From: Aliihoeflea aestuarii | GTDB taxonomy: Bacteria; Pseudomonadota; Alphaproteobacteria; Rhizobiales; Rhizobiaceae | Assembly: GCF_024105665.1 (NCBI RefSeq) | Contig: NZ_JAAAMK010000003.1 | Coordinates: 310,001 to 374,000, forward strand | DNA length: 64,000 nucleotides | Direction: 5' to 3' | Shown: in pieces, positions 8,555-17,557 of the stretch | Position numbering within the stretch: position 1 is the first letter of the stretch | How the letters are laid out: each line of letters opens with the position of its first letter | The notes under the pieces: model-generated | What the model was told of the DNA's origin: nothing | Seen by the model: the letters and a program-made list of their open reading frames with translations, nothing else | Databases searched by the model: none | Made by a program: the position numbers and the translations under genes

Positions 8555-10546
8555 TCAAGCCTTGGAAAGCTTCGCCTCGACGGCAGCGACCGTCGCCTCC
8601 GGCGTGATGCCGAAATGCTTGTAGAGCTTTTCATAAGGACCGGATGCGCCGAAGGACGACATGCCGACGAAGATACCATCCGAACCGATCAGTTGATCCC
8701 AGCCCATGCGGATTCCGGCCTCGATCGCGACCTTGAGTGATCCGTCATTGAGGATGGCGGCGCGATAGTCCTCGTCCTGCTCGGCGAAAAGCTCAAAGGA
8801 CGGGACCGAAACGACGCGGGTCGGATGGCCCTTGGCTTCGAGGATTTCGCGCGCCTTCATCGCGATTTCGACCTCGGAACCTGATGCGAAGATCGTGACC
8901 TTCGCGGCGGCGCTTGCGGTCGCGAGTTCGTAGGCGCCGAGCGACGACAGATTGTCCTCGTTGTGATCGGTGCGCAGCGTCGGCAGGTTCTGGCGCGTAA
9001 GCGCCAGGGTGGACGGGGTGGTGTCCGATTCCAGCGCGATCTGCCAGCATTCGGCTGTTTCGACCACGTCGGCGGGGCGGAAGACGTAATGGTTCGGGAT
9101 CGCGCGCAGGGCTGCGAGCTGCTCGACCGGCTGGTGCGTCGGACCGTCTTCGCCAAGTCCGATAGAATCATGCGTCATGACGAAGATCGAGCGGATGCCC
9201 ATCAGCGAGGCAAGCCGCATCGCGGGGCGCGCATAGTCGGAGAACACAAGGAACGTGCCACCATAAGGAATGACGCCGCCATGCAGCGCCATGCCGTTCA
9301 TGGCGGCCGCCATTCCGTGCTCGCGGATGCCGTAATGAAGGTAGCGGCCGGAGAAATCCGTCGGCGTGATCGGCTTGGTCTGCGAGGTCTTGGTGTTGTT
9401 CGATCCGGTCAGATCGGCCGATCCGCCGATCGTGTCGGGAAGCAGCCCGTTGATGACTTCGAGCGCCATTTCCGAAGCCTTGCGGGTCGCGACCTTCGGC
9501 TGGTCGGCCGACAGCTTCTTCTTGTAGTCGACGATCGCCGCGTCGAGGCCATCGGGCAATTCGCCGCGCATGCGGCGCTCGAACTCGGCGCGCTTGTCGG
9601 CGTCGGCCTTGCCGAGACGCTCTTCCCAGACCTTTTTCGCCTTGGCGGCATTGAGGCCGGCCAGACGCCAGGCATCGAGAATATCGGAGGGAACGACGAA
9701 GGGCTCGTACTCCCAGCCGAGCGCCTTGCGCGTCGCGGCGATTTCCTCGGCACCCAGGGGCGAGCCGTGGGCCTTGTTGGTGCCGGCGCGGGTCGGCGCG
9801 CCGAAGCCGATCGTCGTCTTGAAGGCGATGAATGTCGGGCGATCCGACGTTTTGGCGCTTTCGAGCGCGGCGGCGACGGCTTCGGGGTCGTGGCCATCTG
9901 CCGACAGGGTGTTCCAGCCCGACGCCTTGAAGCGCGCGATCTGGTCTGTCGAATCGGCTAGCGAGACCGGGCCGTCGATCGAGATGTTGTTGTCGTCCCA
10001 CATGACGATCAGCTTGCTCAGCTTCAGATGCCCGGCCAGCGAGATCGCCTCCTGGCTGATGCCTTCCATGAGGCAGCCGTCGCCGACGAGCGTATAGGTG
10101 TGGTGGTCGACCAGGTCGTCGCCGTAATGCGCATTCAAGATGCGCTCGGCGATCGCCATGCCGACGGAATTGGCAAGCCCCTGTCCCAGCGGGCCGGTGG
10201 TCGTCTCGATGCCGGCGGCATGCCCGTATTCGGGATGGCCGGCGGTCCTTGAGCCGAGCTGGCGGAAATTCTCGATCTCGTCGAGGGTGATGTCCTCGTA
10301 GCCGGTCAAATAGAGCAGCGAATAAAGCAGCATCGAGCCATGGCCGGCCGACAGCACGAACCTGTCCCGGTCGGCCCAGTTCGGATTCTGCGGGTCGTAT
10401 TTCAGGAAGCGGGTAAAGAGCACCGTAGCGATGTCGGCCGCCCCCATCGGCAGTCCGGGATGGCCCGAATTCGCCTTTTCGACCGCATCCATGGAAAGGA
10501 AGCGGATCGCATTGGCCATGCGGTCGTGCTTGTCGCGTGTGGTCAT
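8555..10546 (-). CDS. tkt: Transketolase
   Basis: 663 residues from the ATG at 10546 ([20 protein letters not shown]); an upstream in-frame start adds 22 residues not typical of the family. Thiamine-diphosphate enzyme of the pentose phosphate pathway that moves two-carbon units between sugar phosphates. Visible motifs: [17 protein letters not shown] with the catalytic histidine at 29, [13 protein letters not shown] (TPP/metal motif), and [20 protein letters not shown] in the pyrimidine domain. It heads the tkt-gap-pgk cluster on the minus strand and has its own terminator. Confidence 0.97.
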   Translation of the reverse strand: MTTRDKHDRMANAIRFLSMDAVEKANSGHPGLPMGAADIATVLFTRFLKYDPQNPNWADRDRFVLSAGHGSMLLYSLLYLTGYEDITLDEIENFRQLGSRTAGHPEYGHAAGIETTTGPLGQGLANSVGMAIAERILNAHYGDDLVDHHTYTLVGDGCLMEGISQEAISLAGHLKLSKLIVMWDDNNISIDGPVSLADSTDQIARFKASGWNTLSADGHDPEAVAAALESAKTSDRPTFIAFKTTIGFGAPTRAGTNKAHGSPLGAEEIAATRKALGWEYEPFVVPSDILDAWRLAGLNAAKAKKVWEERLGKADADKRAEFERRMRGELPDGLDAAIVDYKKKLSADQPKVATRKASEMALEVINGLLPDTIGGSADLTGSNNTKTSQTKPITPTDFSGRYLHYGIREHGMAAAMNGMALHGGVIPYGGTFLVFSDYARPAMRLASLMGIRSIFVMTHDSIGLGEDGPTHQPVEQLAALRAIPNHYVFRPADVVETAECWQIALESDTTPSTLALTRQNLPTLRTDHNEDNLSSLGAYELATASAAAKVTIFASGSEVEIAMKAREILEAKGHPTRVVSVPSFELFAEQDEDYRAAILNDGSLKVAIEAGIRMGWDQLIGSDGIFVGMSSFGASGPYEKLYKHFGITPEATVAAVEAKLSKA

Positions 10547-10778
10547 GATCGCTCTGTCCTGCCGAAATAAAGGAGATTTATGGGCCAAAAGGCCGTCAGG
10601 CAGGCGACACATAGCCGTTCGGCACAGGGAGTCAACGCCCGGTCCGCCTTGATCCTGGCGGAATGACGGGGATAGTGGCGCGCTTCAGTTGACTGCCGAT
10701 TCGTCCGACGCCTAATGTTTTTCGATTAAAGTGTTCTCGCGTCACAATGATTCGGTTGCGACCCAGGGATCGGGAGCC

Positions 10779-11051
10779 ATGACCGGGGAAACCACGCTCA
10801 GAGAAGTGATCGGCCGTTTGGGCGCCGCCGTCGAAGCGCTGGAAAGCGCAGCTTCGGGCCGGCTCGAAAACGATCAGGATTATCAGGAAGCCGACGCAGA
10901 GGTGCAGCGCATGAATGCCGACCGCACGCGGCTCGCGCAGGAACTCGACGCATCCGAAGCGCGCGCCGAACGGCTCGAGGACGCCAACAAGGAAGTCTCG
11001 CGCCGGCTCGTAACCGCGATGGAAACGATCCGCGCCGTGCTGGACAGGTAG
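10779..11051 (+). CDS. Small coiled-coil protein, DUF4164-like
   Basis: 90 residues from the ATG at 10779. Almost entirely charged heptad-like sequence (alternating E, A, R, L; for example RTRLAQELDASEARAERLED), predicted to form one long coiled coil with no membrane segment. The family usually precedes zapA in Rhizobiales, as here with a 5-base gap. This suggests a partner of ZapA or the cell-division machinery, but no direct evidence is present. A longer frame upstream exists but lacks a better start. Confidence 0.75.
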   Translation: MTGETTLREVIGRLGAAVEALESAASGRLENDQDYQEADAEVQRMNADRTRLAQELDASEARAERLEDANKEVSRRLVTAMETIRAVLDR

Positions 11052-11056
11052 GAACC

Positions 11057-11428
11057 ATGGCTCAGGTCACCGTGACGATCGACGGCAAGGCTTACCGGAT
11101 GGCCTGCGACGAAGGGCAGGAAGAGCACCTGATTTCGCTCGCCAGCCGCTTCGACCGCTATGTCTCGCATCTCAAGGATTCGTTCGGCGAGATCGGCGAC
11201 CAGCGGCTCACCGTCATGGCCGGCATCATGGTCATGGACGAACTGGCCGAATTGCAAAAGCGCATGAAGGGCTTCGAGACCGAGATCGGCACCTTGCGCA
11301 AGACGCGCGACGATGCGCTGACCAAGGCCGACAAGAACGACGCCGCGCTGACCGGCGCGCTCGCCGGTTTCGCCGAGCGGATCGAGATCCTCGCCGACCG
11401 GCTGGCCGGACGGCCGCGGCAGGTCTGA
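11057..11428 (+). CDS. zapA: Cell division protein ZapA
   Basis: 123 residues. ZapA binds FtsZ and promotes bundling of the Z-ring. The N-terminal globular part (VTVTIDGKAYRMACDEGQEE, residues 4-23) matches the ZapA head domain, followed by HLISLASRFDRYVSHLKDS and a long coiled coil (about 60-120). It lies 5 bases downstream of the small coiled-coil gene in one transcript. Its stop codon directly abuts the convergent ccdB stop (TGATCA), with no intergenic space. Confidence 0.9.
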   Translation: MAQVTVTIDGKAYRMACDEGQEEHLISLASRFDRYVSHLKDSFGEIGDQRLTVMAGIMVMDELAELQKRMKGFETEIGTLRKTRDDALTKADKNDAALTGALAGFAERIEILADRLAGRPRQV

Positions 11429-11725
11429 TCAGAACCCTTGAAAGAGCATGTCGAGCGCGGCGGTGATTTCGTCGGCATTGGCTGAAAGCGTCGCAACGCG
11501 AACGGTAAGTTCCGCTTCAGGCATCGCTGAAATCAGGTGGGTCGCACAGAGATAAGACGTGCCTTCAACGTCGAAAACCGGATGCAGGCGCGGAAGTTTT
11601 CTTGGTGTAGAATTTGCAGGCAGTAGCGGGATGACGACGCGCGACCCGATTATATCCAGAAGGGATGATTGAACGTCGAGAACGAAGCTGCCATCGGCAA
11701 GTCGATAGATGTCATGGCGCCCCAT
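11429..11725 (-). CDS. ccdB: CcdB-family toxin
   Basis: 98 residues beginning MGRHDIYRLADGSFVLDVQS, with SRVVIPLLPANSTPRKLPRL and the C-terminal pattern of CcdB. Members inhibit DNA gyrase by trapping the cleavage complex, the key contacts being made by the last residues. The classic C-terminal Trp-Gly-Ile is not present here (it ends DMLFQGF), so the toxic activity or target of this copy is uncertain. The start overlaps the antitoxin stop (ATGA), so production depends on antitoxin translation. Chromosomal location directly behind zapA. Confidence 0.85.
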   Translation of the reverse strand: MGRHDIYRLADGSFVLDVQSSLLDIIGSRVVIPLLPANSTPRKLPRLHPVFDVEGTSYLCATHLISAMPEAELTVRVATLSANADEITAALDMLFQGF

Positions 11726-11979
11726 CAGAACATACGATACCTGGCAAGGGGCAGACCGTGCTCATTGACCCAGGCGTTCCAACCCTCCAACGCTTCTCGG
11801 TTTTCTTCGACCCAGCGCCGCTTCTTTTCGGCGCGCACTGCTTCAGCGATGCCTGTCTCTGCTGCGCGAGAAACGTTCACCGATAGAGCCTTCGCCTCGG
11901 AAAGAAGATCGACATCGATCGTCAGATTGGTCGCCTTGCGAGCGGCGGACGGTTTTTCATGGCGCATGGCAAACTCCAT
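11725..11979 (-). CDS. ccdA: CcdA-family antitoxin
   Basis: 84 residues (or 80 from the second ATG at 11967). N-terminal ribbon-helix-helix DNA-binding region (ATNLTIDVDLLSEAKALSVN, about 16-35) and a disordered C-terminal tail with WVEENREALEGWNAWVNEHG, the part that wraps CcdB and carries the family signature. It neutralises the toxin and, with it, should repress its own promoter. Its gene lies upstream of and overlapping ccdB. The ABC-F gene ends 42 bases upstream on the same strand. Confidence 0.88.
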   Translation of the reverse strand: MEFAMRHEKPSAARKATNLTIDVDLLSEAKALSVNVSRAAETGIAEAVRAEKKRRWVEENREALEGWNAWVNEHGLPLARYRMF

Positions 11980-12006
11980 CGATTATGCACATAATATATG
12001 CGCACT
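11980..12006 (-). promoter_or_regulatory. Candidate ccdAB promoter/operator
   Basis: The 42-base gap before ccdA is sharply AT-richer than its surroundings and contains overlapping -10-like hexamers on the minus strand (TATATT, CATAAT) within an imperfect palindrome (GCACATA / TATATGC). This is what an autorepressed toxin-antitoxin operator would look like, but no -35 is convincing. Confidence 0.4.
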
Positions 12007-12021
12007 ACGATTTCGCTGCAA

Positions 12022-13830
12022 TCAGCTTTCGATTTCCTCGCGCAGCATTTCCAGTTCCAGCCATTCCTCTTCCATCCGTCCGATATCCGACCGGAGGGCA
12101 TCAAGCGATGCGGCGGTTTTGGCGAAGCCGTCCGGATCGCGCGTGTAGAAAGCTGCATCGGCCATCTTGATTTCCAGTGCCGCGATCTTTGCGGCGGTCG
12201 CCTCCATCTCGCCGGGCAGTTTTTCGAGCGCGAACTTCTGTTTGAACGAAAGCTTCCTCGACGAGGAAAGCGCGGCCGGTTTCGAGGTCGCCTGAGCGGG
12301 CTTTGCCTTCGGTTCGCCCTTCGGCACCTTCTGGCCGAACGACTTCGTGCCGCGCTGGGTAAGCATGTCGGTGTAGCCCCCGGCATATTGGGTCCAGCTT
12401 CCGCCGCCATCCGGCGCAATGGTGCTCGTGACCGTGCGGTCGAGAAAGTCGCGGTCGTGACTGACGAGGATGACCGTGCCGGGAAAGCCGGACACGAGTT
12501 CCTGCAAAAGGTCCAGCGTTTCCATGTCGAGATCGTTGGTCGGCTCGTCAAGGACGAGCAGATTGGCCGGTCGCGCGAGAAGCCGCGCCAGAACGAGGCG
12601 CGCACGTTCGCCGCCGGACAATTCGCGGATCGGCGTTCGTGCCTGTTCGGGCTTGAAGAGGAAGTCCTTCATGTAGGAGACGACGTGGCGCTCTTCGCCG
12701 TTGACGACGACGCTGTCGCCGCGCCCATCGGTCAGATAGTGGGTCAGTGTTTCCTCAAGGTCGAGGTCGCGCTTCTGGTCGAGCGTGGCGATCTCCAGAT
12801 TGACGCCCAGGCGAACTTTCCCGCTGTCCGGCGCAAGTTCGCCGGTCAGCATCTTCAGGAGCGTCGTCTTGCCCGAGCCGTTCGGACCGACCAGGCCGAT
12901 CCGGTCTCCGCGCTGGATGCGGATCGAGAAATCGCTGACGATCGGCCGTTCGCCATATGCCTTTGAGATGGATTTCGTCTCGATGACGAGCTTGCCGGAC
13001 TCGGCGGCGTCGCTCGCCTGCAATGTCGCCTTGCCTTCCGCGCCGCGATGAGTGCGGAATTCCTGGCGCATGGACTGGAGTTCGCCCAGACGACGCATGT
13101 TGCGCTTGCGCCGCGCGGTCACGCCGTAGCGCAGCCAGTGCTCCTCGCGCATGATCTGGCGGCCGAGCTTGTGCTGGTCGCGTTCTTCTTCTTCGAGGGT
13201 CCGGTCGCGCCATTCCTCGAAATGGGCGAATCCTTTTTCGAGGCGGCGGGTCTGGCCGCGATCGAGCCATACCGTCGATTTCGAGACCCGTTCGAGAAAG
13301 CGCCGGTCGTGCGAAATGACGACCATGGCCGAGGTCGAGCGAACGAGTTCGCCTTCGAGCCATTCGATCGTGGCGAGGTCCAGATGGTTGGTCGGTTCGT
13401 CGAGAAGGAGGATATCGGGCTGCGGGGCCAGCACGCGTGCGAGGGCCGCGCGGCGCGCCTCTCCGCCCGAGAGGCTGTCGGGCATTGCCGTGGGATCGAG
13501 ATCGAGGCTTTCCACCAGATAGGAAGCGCGATGCGGATCGTCGGTCGGGCCAAGGCCGGCTTCGACATAGGACAGCACCGTCGCAAAGCCCTCCATGTCC
13601 GGCATCTGCTTCAGATAGCGGATAGTGGCGGAGGGCTGGCGGAAGATTTCGCCGTCCTGCGCCTCGACGATGCCGGCAGCGATTTTCAGGAGCGTCGACT
13701 TGCCCGACCCGTTGCGGCCGACAAGCGCGATGCGATCGCCTTGCGTCGCCATGAGGGAGGCGCCATCGAGAAGCGGCGTGCCGCCGAAGGTCAGCCTGAT
13801 GCCGTCGAGATTGAGAAGCGGGGGTGCCAT
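12022..13830 (-). CDS. ABC-F family ATPase (Uup-like)
   Basis: 602 residues with two ABC ATPase domains and no membrane segments. The first has GRNGSGKST, LSGGEARRAALARVL and LLLDEPTNHLDL; the second has GPNGSGKTTLLKML, LSGGERARLVLARLL and LVLDEPTNDLDM. The DEPTNHLD form is typical of ABC-F proteins, which act on ribosomes or DNA intermediates rather than transport. The C-terminal part (about 515-602) is a lysine-rich linker and coiled coil, as in Uup. It is followed by ccdAB on the same strand. The exact ABC-F subtype is inferred from the C-terminal coiled coil. Confidence 0.88.
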   Translation of the reverse strand: MAPPLLNLDGIRLTFGGTPLLDGASLMATQGDRIALVGRNGSGKSTLLKIAAGIVEAQDGEIFRQPSATIRYLKQMPDMEGFATVLSYVEAGLGPTDDPHRASYLVESLDLDPTAMPDSLSGGEARRAALARVLAPQPDILLLDEPTNHLDLATIEWLEGELVRSTSAMVVISHDRRFLERVSKSTVWLDRGQTRRLEKGFAHFEEWRDRTLEEEERDQHKLGRQIMREEHWLRYGVTARRKRNMRRLGELQSMRQEFRTHRGAEGKATLQASDAAESGKLVIETKSISKAYGERPIVSDFSIRIQRGDRIGLVGPNGSGKTTLLKMLTGELAPDSGKVRLGVNLEIATLDQKRDLDLEETLTHYLTDGRGDSVVVNGEERHVVSYMKDFLFKPEQARTPIRELSGGERARLVLARLLARPANLLVLDEPTNDLDMETLDLLQELVSGFPGTVILVSHDRDFLDRTVTSTIAPDGGGSWTQYAGGYTDMLTQRGTKSFGQKVPKGEPKAKPAQATSKPAALSSSRKLSFKQKFALEKLPGEMEATAAKIAALEIKMADAAFYTRDPDGFAKTAASLDALRSDIGRMEEEWLELEMLREEIES

Positions 13831-13842
13831 TTCGATGTCCGT

Positions 13843-14493
13843 TCAGGTCGCGCCGAGGGGATGCGCTATGAGAATTGCCCGCCCGCTTCGAAGCGAGACC
13901 GCGAGATCGCCGACGACCTCATTGGACAGCGTCAGCGACGAGCCGAAGGGAACGTCGCGTTCGGTGAGCGGCCAGCGCGCGCCGACCAGCGTAAGACCGT
14001 CCAGATCGGTCATCGCCAGGACGGAGAAGAGCGATCCGGAGGGCAGGTCGAACCCTTGCTTACCGAAGCGCAGGGGTATTCCTTCTTCCGTACCGCTCGT
14101 CAGGCGCATGTCGATGCCGCTTTCGGACAGTCTGATTGCAAGCGCCAGATGCAGAAAGGCGTGATCGGCGCGTGGACCGCCGAAGGCGCCGACGAGGGTC
14201 AGCGATTTCGCACCGCGGGCGAGCGCCGCCTCGACGGCGATCTCGCCATCCGTCAGGTCCTTGGCGGCCGGGAAAACCTCACGCTCCACATCGGGGAAGG
14301 CGGCGTCGAGACGATCATCGACCGAATCGAAGTCTCCGGTCCACAATTCGGGGCGCAGGTTCAAGATGCTGGCATGGCGCATACCGGAATCAGCAGCAAT
14401 GACGCGGCTGCCGGCGATCTGTCGTGCCAGACGATCTGTTGGTACGACATCGCCGCCGAGAAGGATCGTGAAATGTGTGGAAGGCGCATTCAT
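13843..14493 (-). CDS. Thiamine pyrophosphokinase
   Basis: 216 residues from the ATG at 14493; the frame extends upstream but that part overlaps the sigma-factor 3' region and lacks family similarity. Transfers pyrophosphate from ATP to thiamine to make thiamine diphosphate, the cofactor of the transketolase encoded nearby. Motifs: VIAADSGMRHA, ELWTGDFDSVDD (metal/ATP site), KDLTDGEIAVEAAL and GAFGGPRADHAFLHLALAI, the core of the TPK catalytic domain. It ends 12 bases before the ABC-F gene on the same strand. Confidence 0.87.
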   Translation of the reverse strand: MNAPSTHFTILLGGDVVPTDRLARQIAGSRVIAADSGMRHASILNLRPELWTGDFDSVDDRLDAAFPDVEREVFPAAKDLTDGEIAVEAALARGAKSLTLVGAFGGPRADHAFLHLALAIRLSESGIDMRLTSGTEEGIPLRFGKQGFDLPSGSLFSVLAMTDLDGLTLVGARWPLTERDVPFGSSLTLSNEVVGDLAVSLRSGRAILIAHPLGAT

Positions 14494-14545
14494 GGTGCGC
14501 CCGTTTAGCAAGCCGAACCGAAAAGCGGAAGCGACGTCGGAAAGA

Positions 14546-15403
14546 TCAGGCGGTCGCGGCCATTTCAGGGTTGCCGTCGACGAGCGCCGCGCGAAGCTTT
14601 TCCAGAGCACGGCTTTCGATCTGGCGAACGCGTTCTTTCGAAATGCCGAGACGTTCGCCCAGCGATTCCAGCGTCGCGCCGTCCTCGCGCAGTCGGCGTT
14701 CGCGGATGATCTTCAGTTCGCGCGGGTTGAGCGCCGTCAATGCGCCGGACAGCCATTTGGTGCGTCGCTCGCCATCGATCGCCTCGGTGACGACTTCGTC
14801 GGGCAGCGGCGCGTCGGAGGGAAGAAGCGACATGCGATCGGAACTGCCCGAATCTTCCATAACAGGGGCATTGAGGGATGTGTCGGCGCCCGAAAGGCGG
14901 GCATCCATGATCGCCACATCGGCTTCGTTGACGCCGAGCGCGAGCGCGACCTGACGATAAAGATCGGTGTTGGAGAGGTTCTCCGTTCCGCTTTGCAATT
15001 TCGCGCGAAGCCGGCGCAGATTGAAGAACAAAGCCTTTTGCGCGGAGGACGTGCCGCCGCGAACGATCGACCAGTTACGCAGGATGTAATCCTGCATCGA
15101 CGCGCGAATCCACCATGTCGCGTAAGTCGAAAAGCGTACTTCGCGATCAGGCTCGAAGCGCGCGGCAGCCTCGAGCAGGCCGACATGGCCTTCCTGGATG
15201 AGATCGCTCATCGAGAGGCCGAAATGACGGAATTTCGAGGCCATGGAAATGACCAGGCGCATATGCGCCGTGGTGATCTTGTGAAGCGCCTGCTGGTCCC
15301 GGTTTTCTTTCCACTGGATCGCCAGTTCCATTTCCTCGTCGCGCGCGAGGTAAGGCGCCTTCATGGCGGCCCGGATCATCGACCTTCTAGAGCTGGTTTC
15401 CAT
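14546..15403 (-). CDS. rpoH: RNA polymerase sigma factor, RpoH (sigma-32) type
   Basis: 285 residues from the ATG at 15403, which has GGGAG nine bases upstream; an ATG 21 bases further up is possible. Region 2 is intact (HMRLVISMASKFRHFGLSMS, DLIQEGHVGLLEAAARFEPD, RFSTYATWWIRASMQDYILR), the RpoH-box-like QKALFFNLRRL follows, and region 4 ends with ESLGERLGISKERVRQIESR. These features mark a heat-shock-type sigma. Alphaproteobacteria often carry two RpoH paralogues with different stress roles; which one this is cannot be decided without comparison. Confidence 0.9.
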   Translation of the reverse strand: METSSRRSMIRAAMKAPYLARDEEMELAIQWKENRDQQALHKITTAHMRLVISMASKFRHFGLSMSDLIQEGHVGLLEAAARFEPDREVRFSTYATWWIRASMQDYILRNWSIVRGGTSSAQKALFFNLRRLRAKLQSGTENLSNTDLYRQVALALGVNEADVAIMDARLSGADTSLNAPVMEDSGSSDRMSLLPSDAPLPDEVVTEAIDGERRTKWLSGALTALNPRELKIIRERRLREDGATLESLGERLGISKERVRQIESRALEKLRAALVDGNPEMAATA

Positions 15404-15627
15404 ACCCGATCGCTCCCAATTCATTATGTGGTCTTGCCATCGGTATGATCTGCGCCAGATACTGGATCATCGAACTTCCATTGCCGACATTACCGACGTG
15501 GCGCGCCACGTCGCACGCCTGCTACGCAACGCGGGATGTCTGTGCAGGTTCCACAATCGCCGCATTTTTGCCCAGATGCGGATGGGCCGGGGCAGCGTCT
15601 ATCGAAGGATCGGCAACCCGGAAATGA

Positions 15628-15652
15628 AAGACCCGGCGCAAGGCCGGGTCTT
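15628..15652 (-). terminator. Probable terminator after carD
   Basis: Ten-base inverted repeat AAGACCCGGC / GCCGGGTCTT with a five-base loop, 22 bases beyond the carD stop on the minus strand. The following T-tract is interrupted (TTTCATTT), so its strength is uncertain. Confidence 0.6.
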
Positions 15653-15674
15653 GAAGAACGCTCGGACGGGCGGC

Positions 15675-16253
15675 TTATGCCGCTTCTTCCTGTTCGGTCT
15701 CCGCTTCCTCGTTGTCGGCCTTCGCGCCGCGCTTGGGACCCTTGTTCAGGTTGAGCTCGATGAGACGCACCGCTTCCGTCTCGGACACGCGGTTGACGGC
15801 TCCGATCTCGCGGGCCATGCGGTCGAGCGCGGCCTCGTAGAGCTGGCGTTCGGAATAGGACTGCTCGGGCTGGTTCTCGGCGCGGTAGAGGTCGCGCACG
15901 ACTTCCGAAATCGAGATCAGATCGCCCGAATTGATCTTTGCATCATATTCCTGAGCGCGGCGCGACCACATGGTGCGCTTCACCCGCGCCCGGCCCTGAA
16001 CGACCTTGAGGGCGCGATCCACATAATCCGTCTCGGACAATTTGCGCATGCCGATCGACGTCGCCTTGGCGACCGGCACCTTGAGGCGCATCTTGTCCTT
16101 CTGGAAGTCGATGACGAAGAGTTCCAGCTTGTGACCTGCGACTTCCTGATCTTCGATGGCCGTGATCTGACCGACGCCGTGAGCAGGGTAGACGATGTAT
16201 TCGCCGGTCTTGAAACCGTTCTTGGTCGCGGACTTCTTCTGTTGGGTTGCCAT
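15675..16253 (-). CDS. CarD family transcriptional regulator
   Basis: 192 residues from the ATG at 16253. The N-terminal RNA-polymerase-interacting domain (FKTGEYIVYPAHGVGQITAI, residues 14-33) is characteristic of CarD/CdnL, followed by the helical promoter-binding domain with WSRRAQEYDAKINSGDLISI. CarD-type proteins bind RNA polymerase beta and stabilise open promoter complexes, especially at rRNA and ribosomal genes. The last 25 residues are low-complexity and acidic (AKADNEEAETEQEEAA). Monocistronic, with its own terminator; located near the sigma factor gene. Confidence 0.92.
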   Translation of the reverse strand: MATQQKKSATKNGFKTGEYIVYPAHGVGQITAIEDQEVAGHKLELFVIDFQKDKMRLKVPVAKATSIGMRKLSETDYVDRALKVVQGRARVKRTMWSRRAQEYDAKINSGDLISISEVVRDLYRAENQPEQSYSERQLYEAALDRMAREIGAVNRVSETEAVRLIELNLNKGPKRGAKADNEEAETEQEEAA

Positions 16254-16699
16254 ACGCCCGATACTCCCTGTTGCGATACCGGCCTCTTCAGGACCGGTCA
16301 TCCGGAATGGCCGGAATGCCGGCCGGCATAGTGTCGGGACAAATGCGGAGGTCGGTGCCAGGAGCTTTGCGGCCAAGTCCACTCACATGAGTTGACTGCG
16401 GCCCAGATCGCCTGGTCCGTATTCAATTCCGCCTCTCAGTGATTAGTGCGCTTGCGCAATGAATCGACGTTTGTCACCGGTATTTCGTAAATGTGTAACA
16501 CAAAATGTGGACAGAATCAACCATTTGCACTAAGTGGCGCGCCGCGTGCGCCCCATCGGTCGCCGATGATTCGCCGCGCTGCGGCGTGATGCCGCAACCG
16601 GCAGGCGCAAAATTACGGCGCGTCATGCGCAAAAAGACGCCCGGCGCTCATTGCAGGCAGGTTTTGCGGCCAGTCGCCGCATAAAGCTGCATTCTGGGT
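16254..16699. other. 446-base intergenic region between carD and fdxA
   Basis: No supportable gene. The part from about 16430 to 16530 is clearly AT-richer than the flanks and, on the minus strand, must hold the carD promoter; no hexamer pair is convincing. The part nearer fdxA (16540-16680) is GC-rich with several short GCGC-type palindromes and may carry the fdxA terminator, but I see no clean hairpin with a T-tract. Confidence 0.5.
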
Positions 16700-17038
16700 T
16701 CAGTCGCCGGTGCCGGGCTCGCCCGAAAAATACTTTTCGAACTTGCCCTCTTCGCCGTCAAATGCCTTGGCATCCTCCGGCGGCTCTTTCTTGGCCGTGA
16801 TGTTCGGCCATTTCTGGGCATATTCGGTGTTGATCTCGAGCCATTTGTCGAGACCCGGCTCGGTATCCGGCTTGATCGCGTCGGCCGGGCATTCCGGCTC
16901 GCAGACACCGCAGTCGATGCACTCGTCGGGATGGATGACGAGCATGTTGTCGCCTTCATAGAAGCAGTCGACCGGACATACCTCGATGCAGTCCATGTAT
17001 TTGCATTTGATGCAATTGTCGGTGACGAGGTAGGTCAT
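16700..17038 (-). CDS. fdxA: 7Fe ferredoxin (FdxA family)
   Basis: 112 residues from the ATG at 17038. Low-potential electron carrier with one 3Fe-4S and one 4Fe-4S cluster. The cysteine pattern [20 protein letters not shown] followed by [12 protein letters not shown], and the conserved tail [20 protein letters not shown], match the Azotobacter ferredoxin I type rather than a plain 2x4Fe-4S ferredoxin. It is followed on the opposite side by the S4-domain gene 123 bases upstream on the same strand. Its electron partner is not obvious in this neighbourhood. Confidence 0.95.
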   Translation of the reverse strand: MTYLVTDNCIKCKYMDCIEVCPVDCFYEGDNMLVIHPDECIDCGVCEPECPADAIKPDTEPGLDKWLEINTEYAQKWPNITAKKEPPEDAKAFDGEEGKFEKYFSGEPGTGD

Positions 17039-17161
17039 GCGCCGGCTCCGGCCTTCCAAGCTTGCAAGTCTGTCCGGCAGGTCAGGTAGACCCTTGCTCG
17101 CTCGCTTGCAAGAGGCGTCCAATGCGCCACAAACGCGCGCAGCGGAATGGATTTCTACGGA

Positions 17162-17542
17162 TCAGTCCCTGCCTTCGAACCGATCGATCGCCCGGCGTTC
17201 CCGCTTCGTCGGCCGGCCGGTGCCAGGGTCGCGTTCGGCAGTCGGCACTTCGGCGGGCAGCTTTGCCTCCAGAGGCGATGACAAATCCTCATAAAGCGTG
17301 CGCGCTTCTTCCGCCGGTCCGCGACGGGTCCCAGGCGCGACGACCTTCAGGACGAGGATACGCCGGTCGAGCGTGACGGTCAGCACGTCGCCCGGCTTCA
17401 CATTGTGGGCGGCCTGGTCGATCTTTTCGCGGTTCAACCGAACCTTGCCTGCCTGAACGATCTTCGCGGCCAGCGAGCGCGACTTCACCACGCGGGTGAA
17501 GAACAGCCATTTGTCGATGCGCTGGCGCGCGGCGTCGGTCAT
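17162..17542 (-). CDS. S4-domain RNA-binding protein (HslR/Hsp15-like)
   Basis: 126 residues. The N-terminal S4 RNA-binding fold is clear: QRIDKWLFFTRVVKSRSLAA, VQAGKVRLNREKIDQAAHNV and KPGDVLTVTLDRRI. The remainder is a basic and acidic tail (RPTKRERRAIDRFEGRD). HslR-type proteins bind 50S subunits carrying stalled nascent chains. The gene starts 15 bases after the helicase stop and is likely co-transcribed with it. Confidence 0.88.
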   Translation of the reverse strand: MTDAARQRIDKWLFFTRVVKSRSLAAKIVQAGKVRLNREKIDQAAHNVKPGDVLTVTLDRRILVLKVVAPGTRRGPAEEARTLYEDLSSPLEAKLPAEVPTAERDPGTGRPTKRERRAIDRFEGRD

Positions 17543-17557
17543 TGCGGGTTTCCGGCC

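Noticed and set aside
16630-16665. Terminator for fdxA
   Set aside because: A TTTTT run is present on the minus strand but the preceding GC-rich sequence does not form a clean stem.
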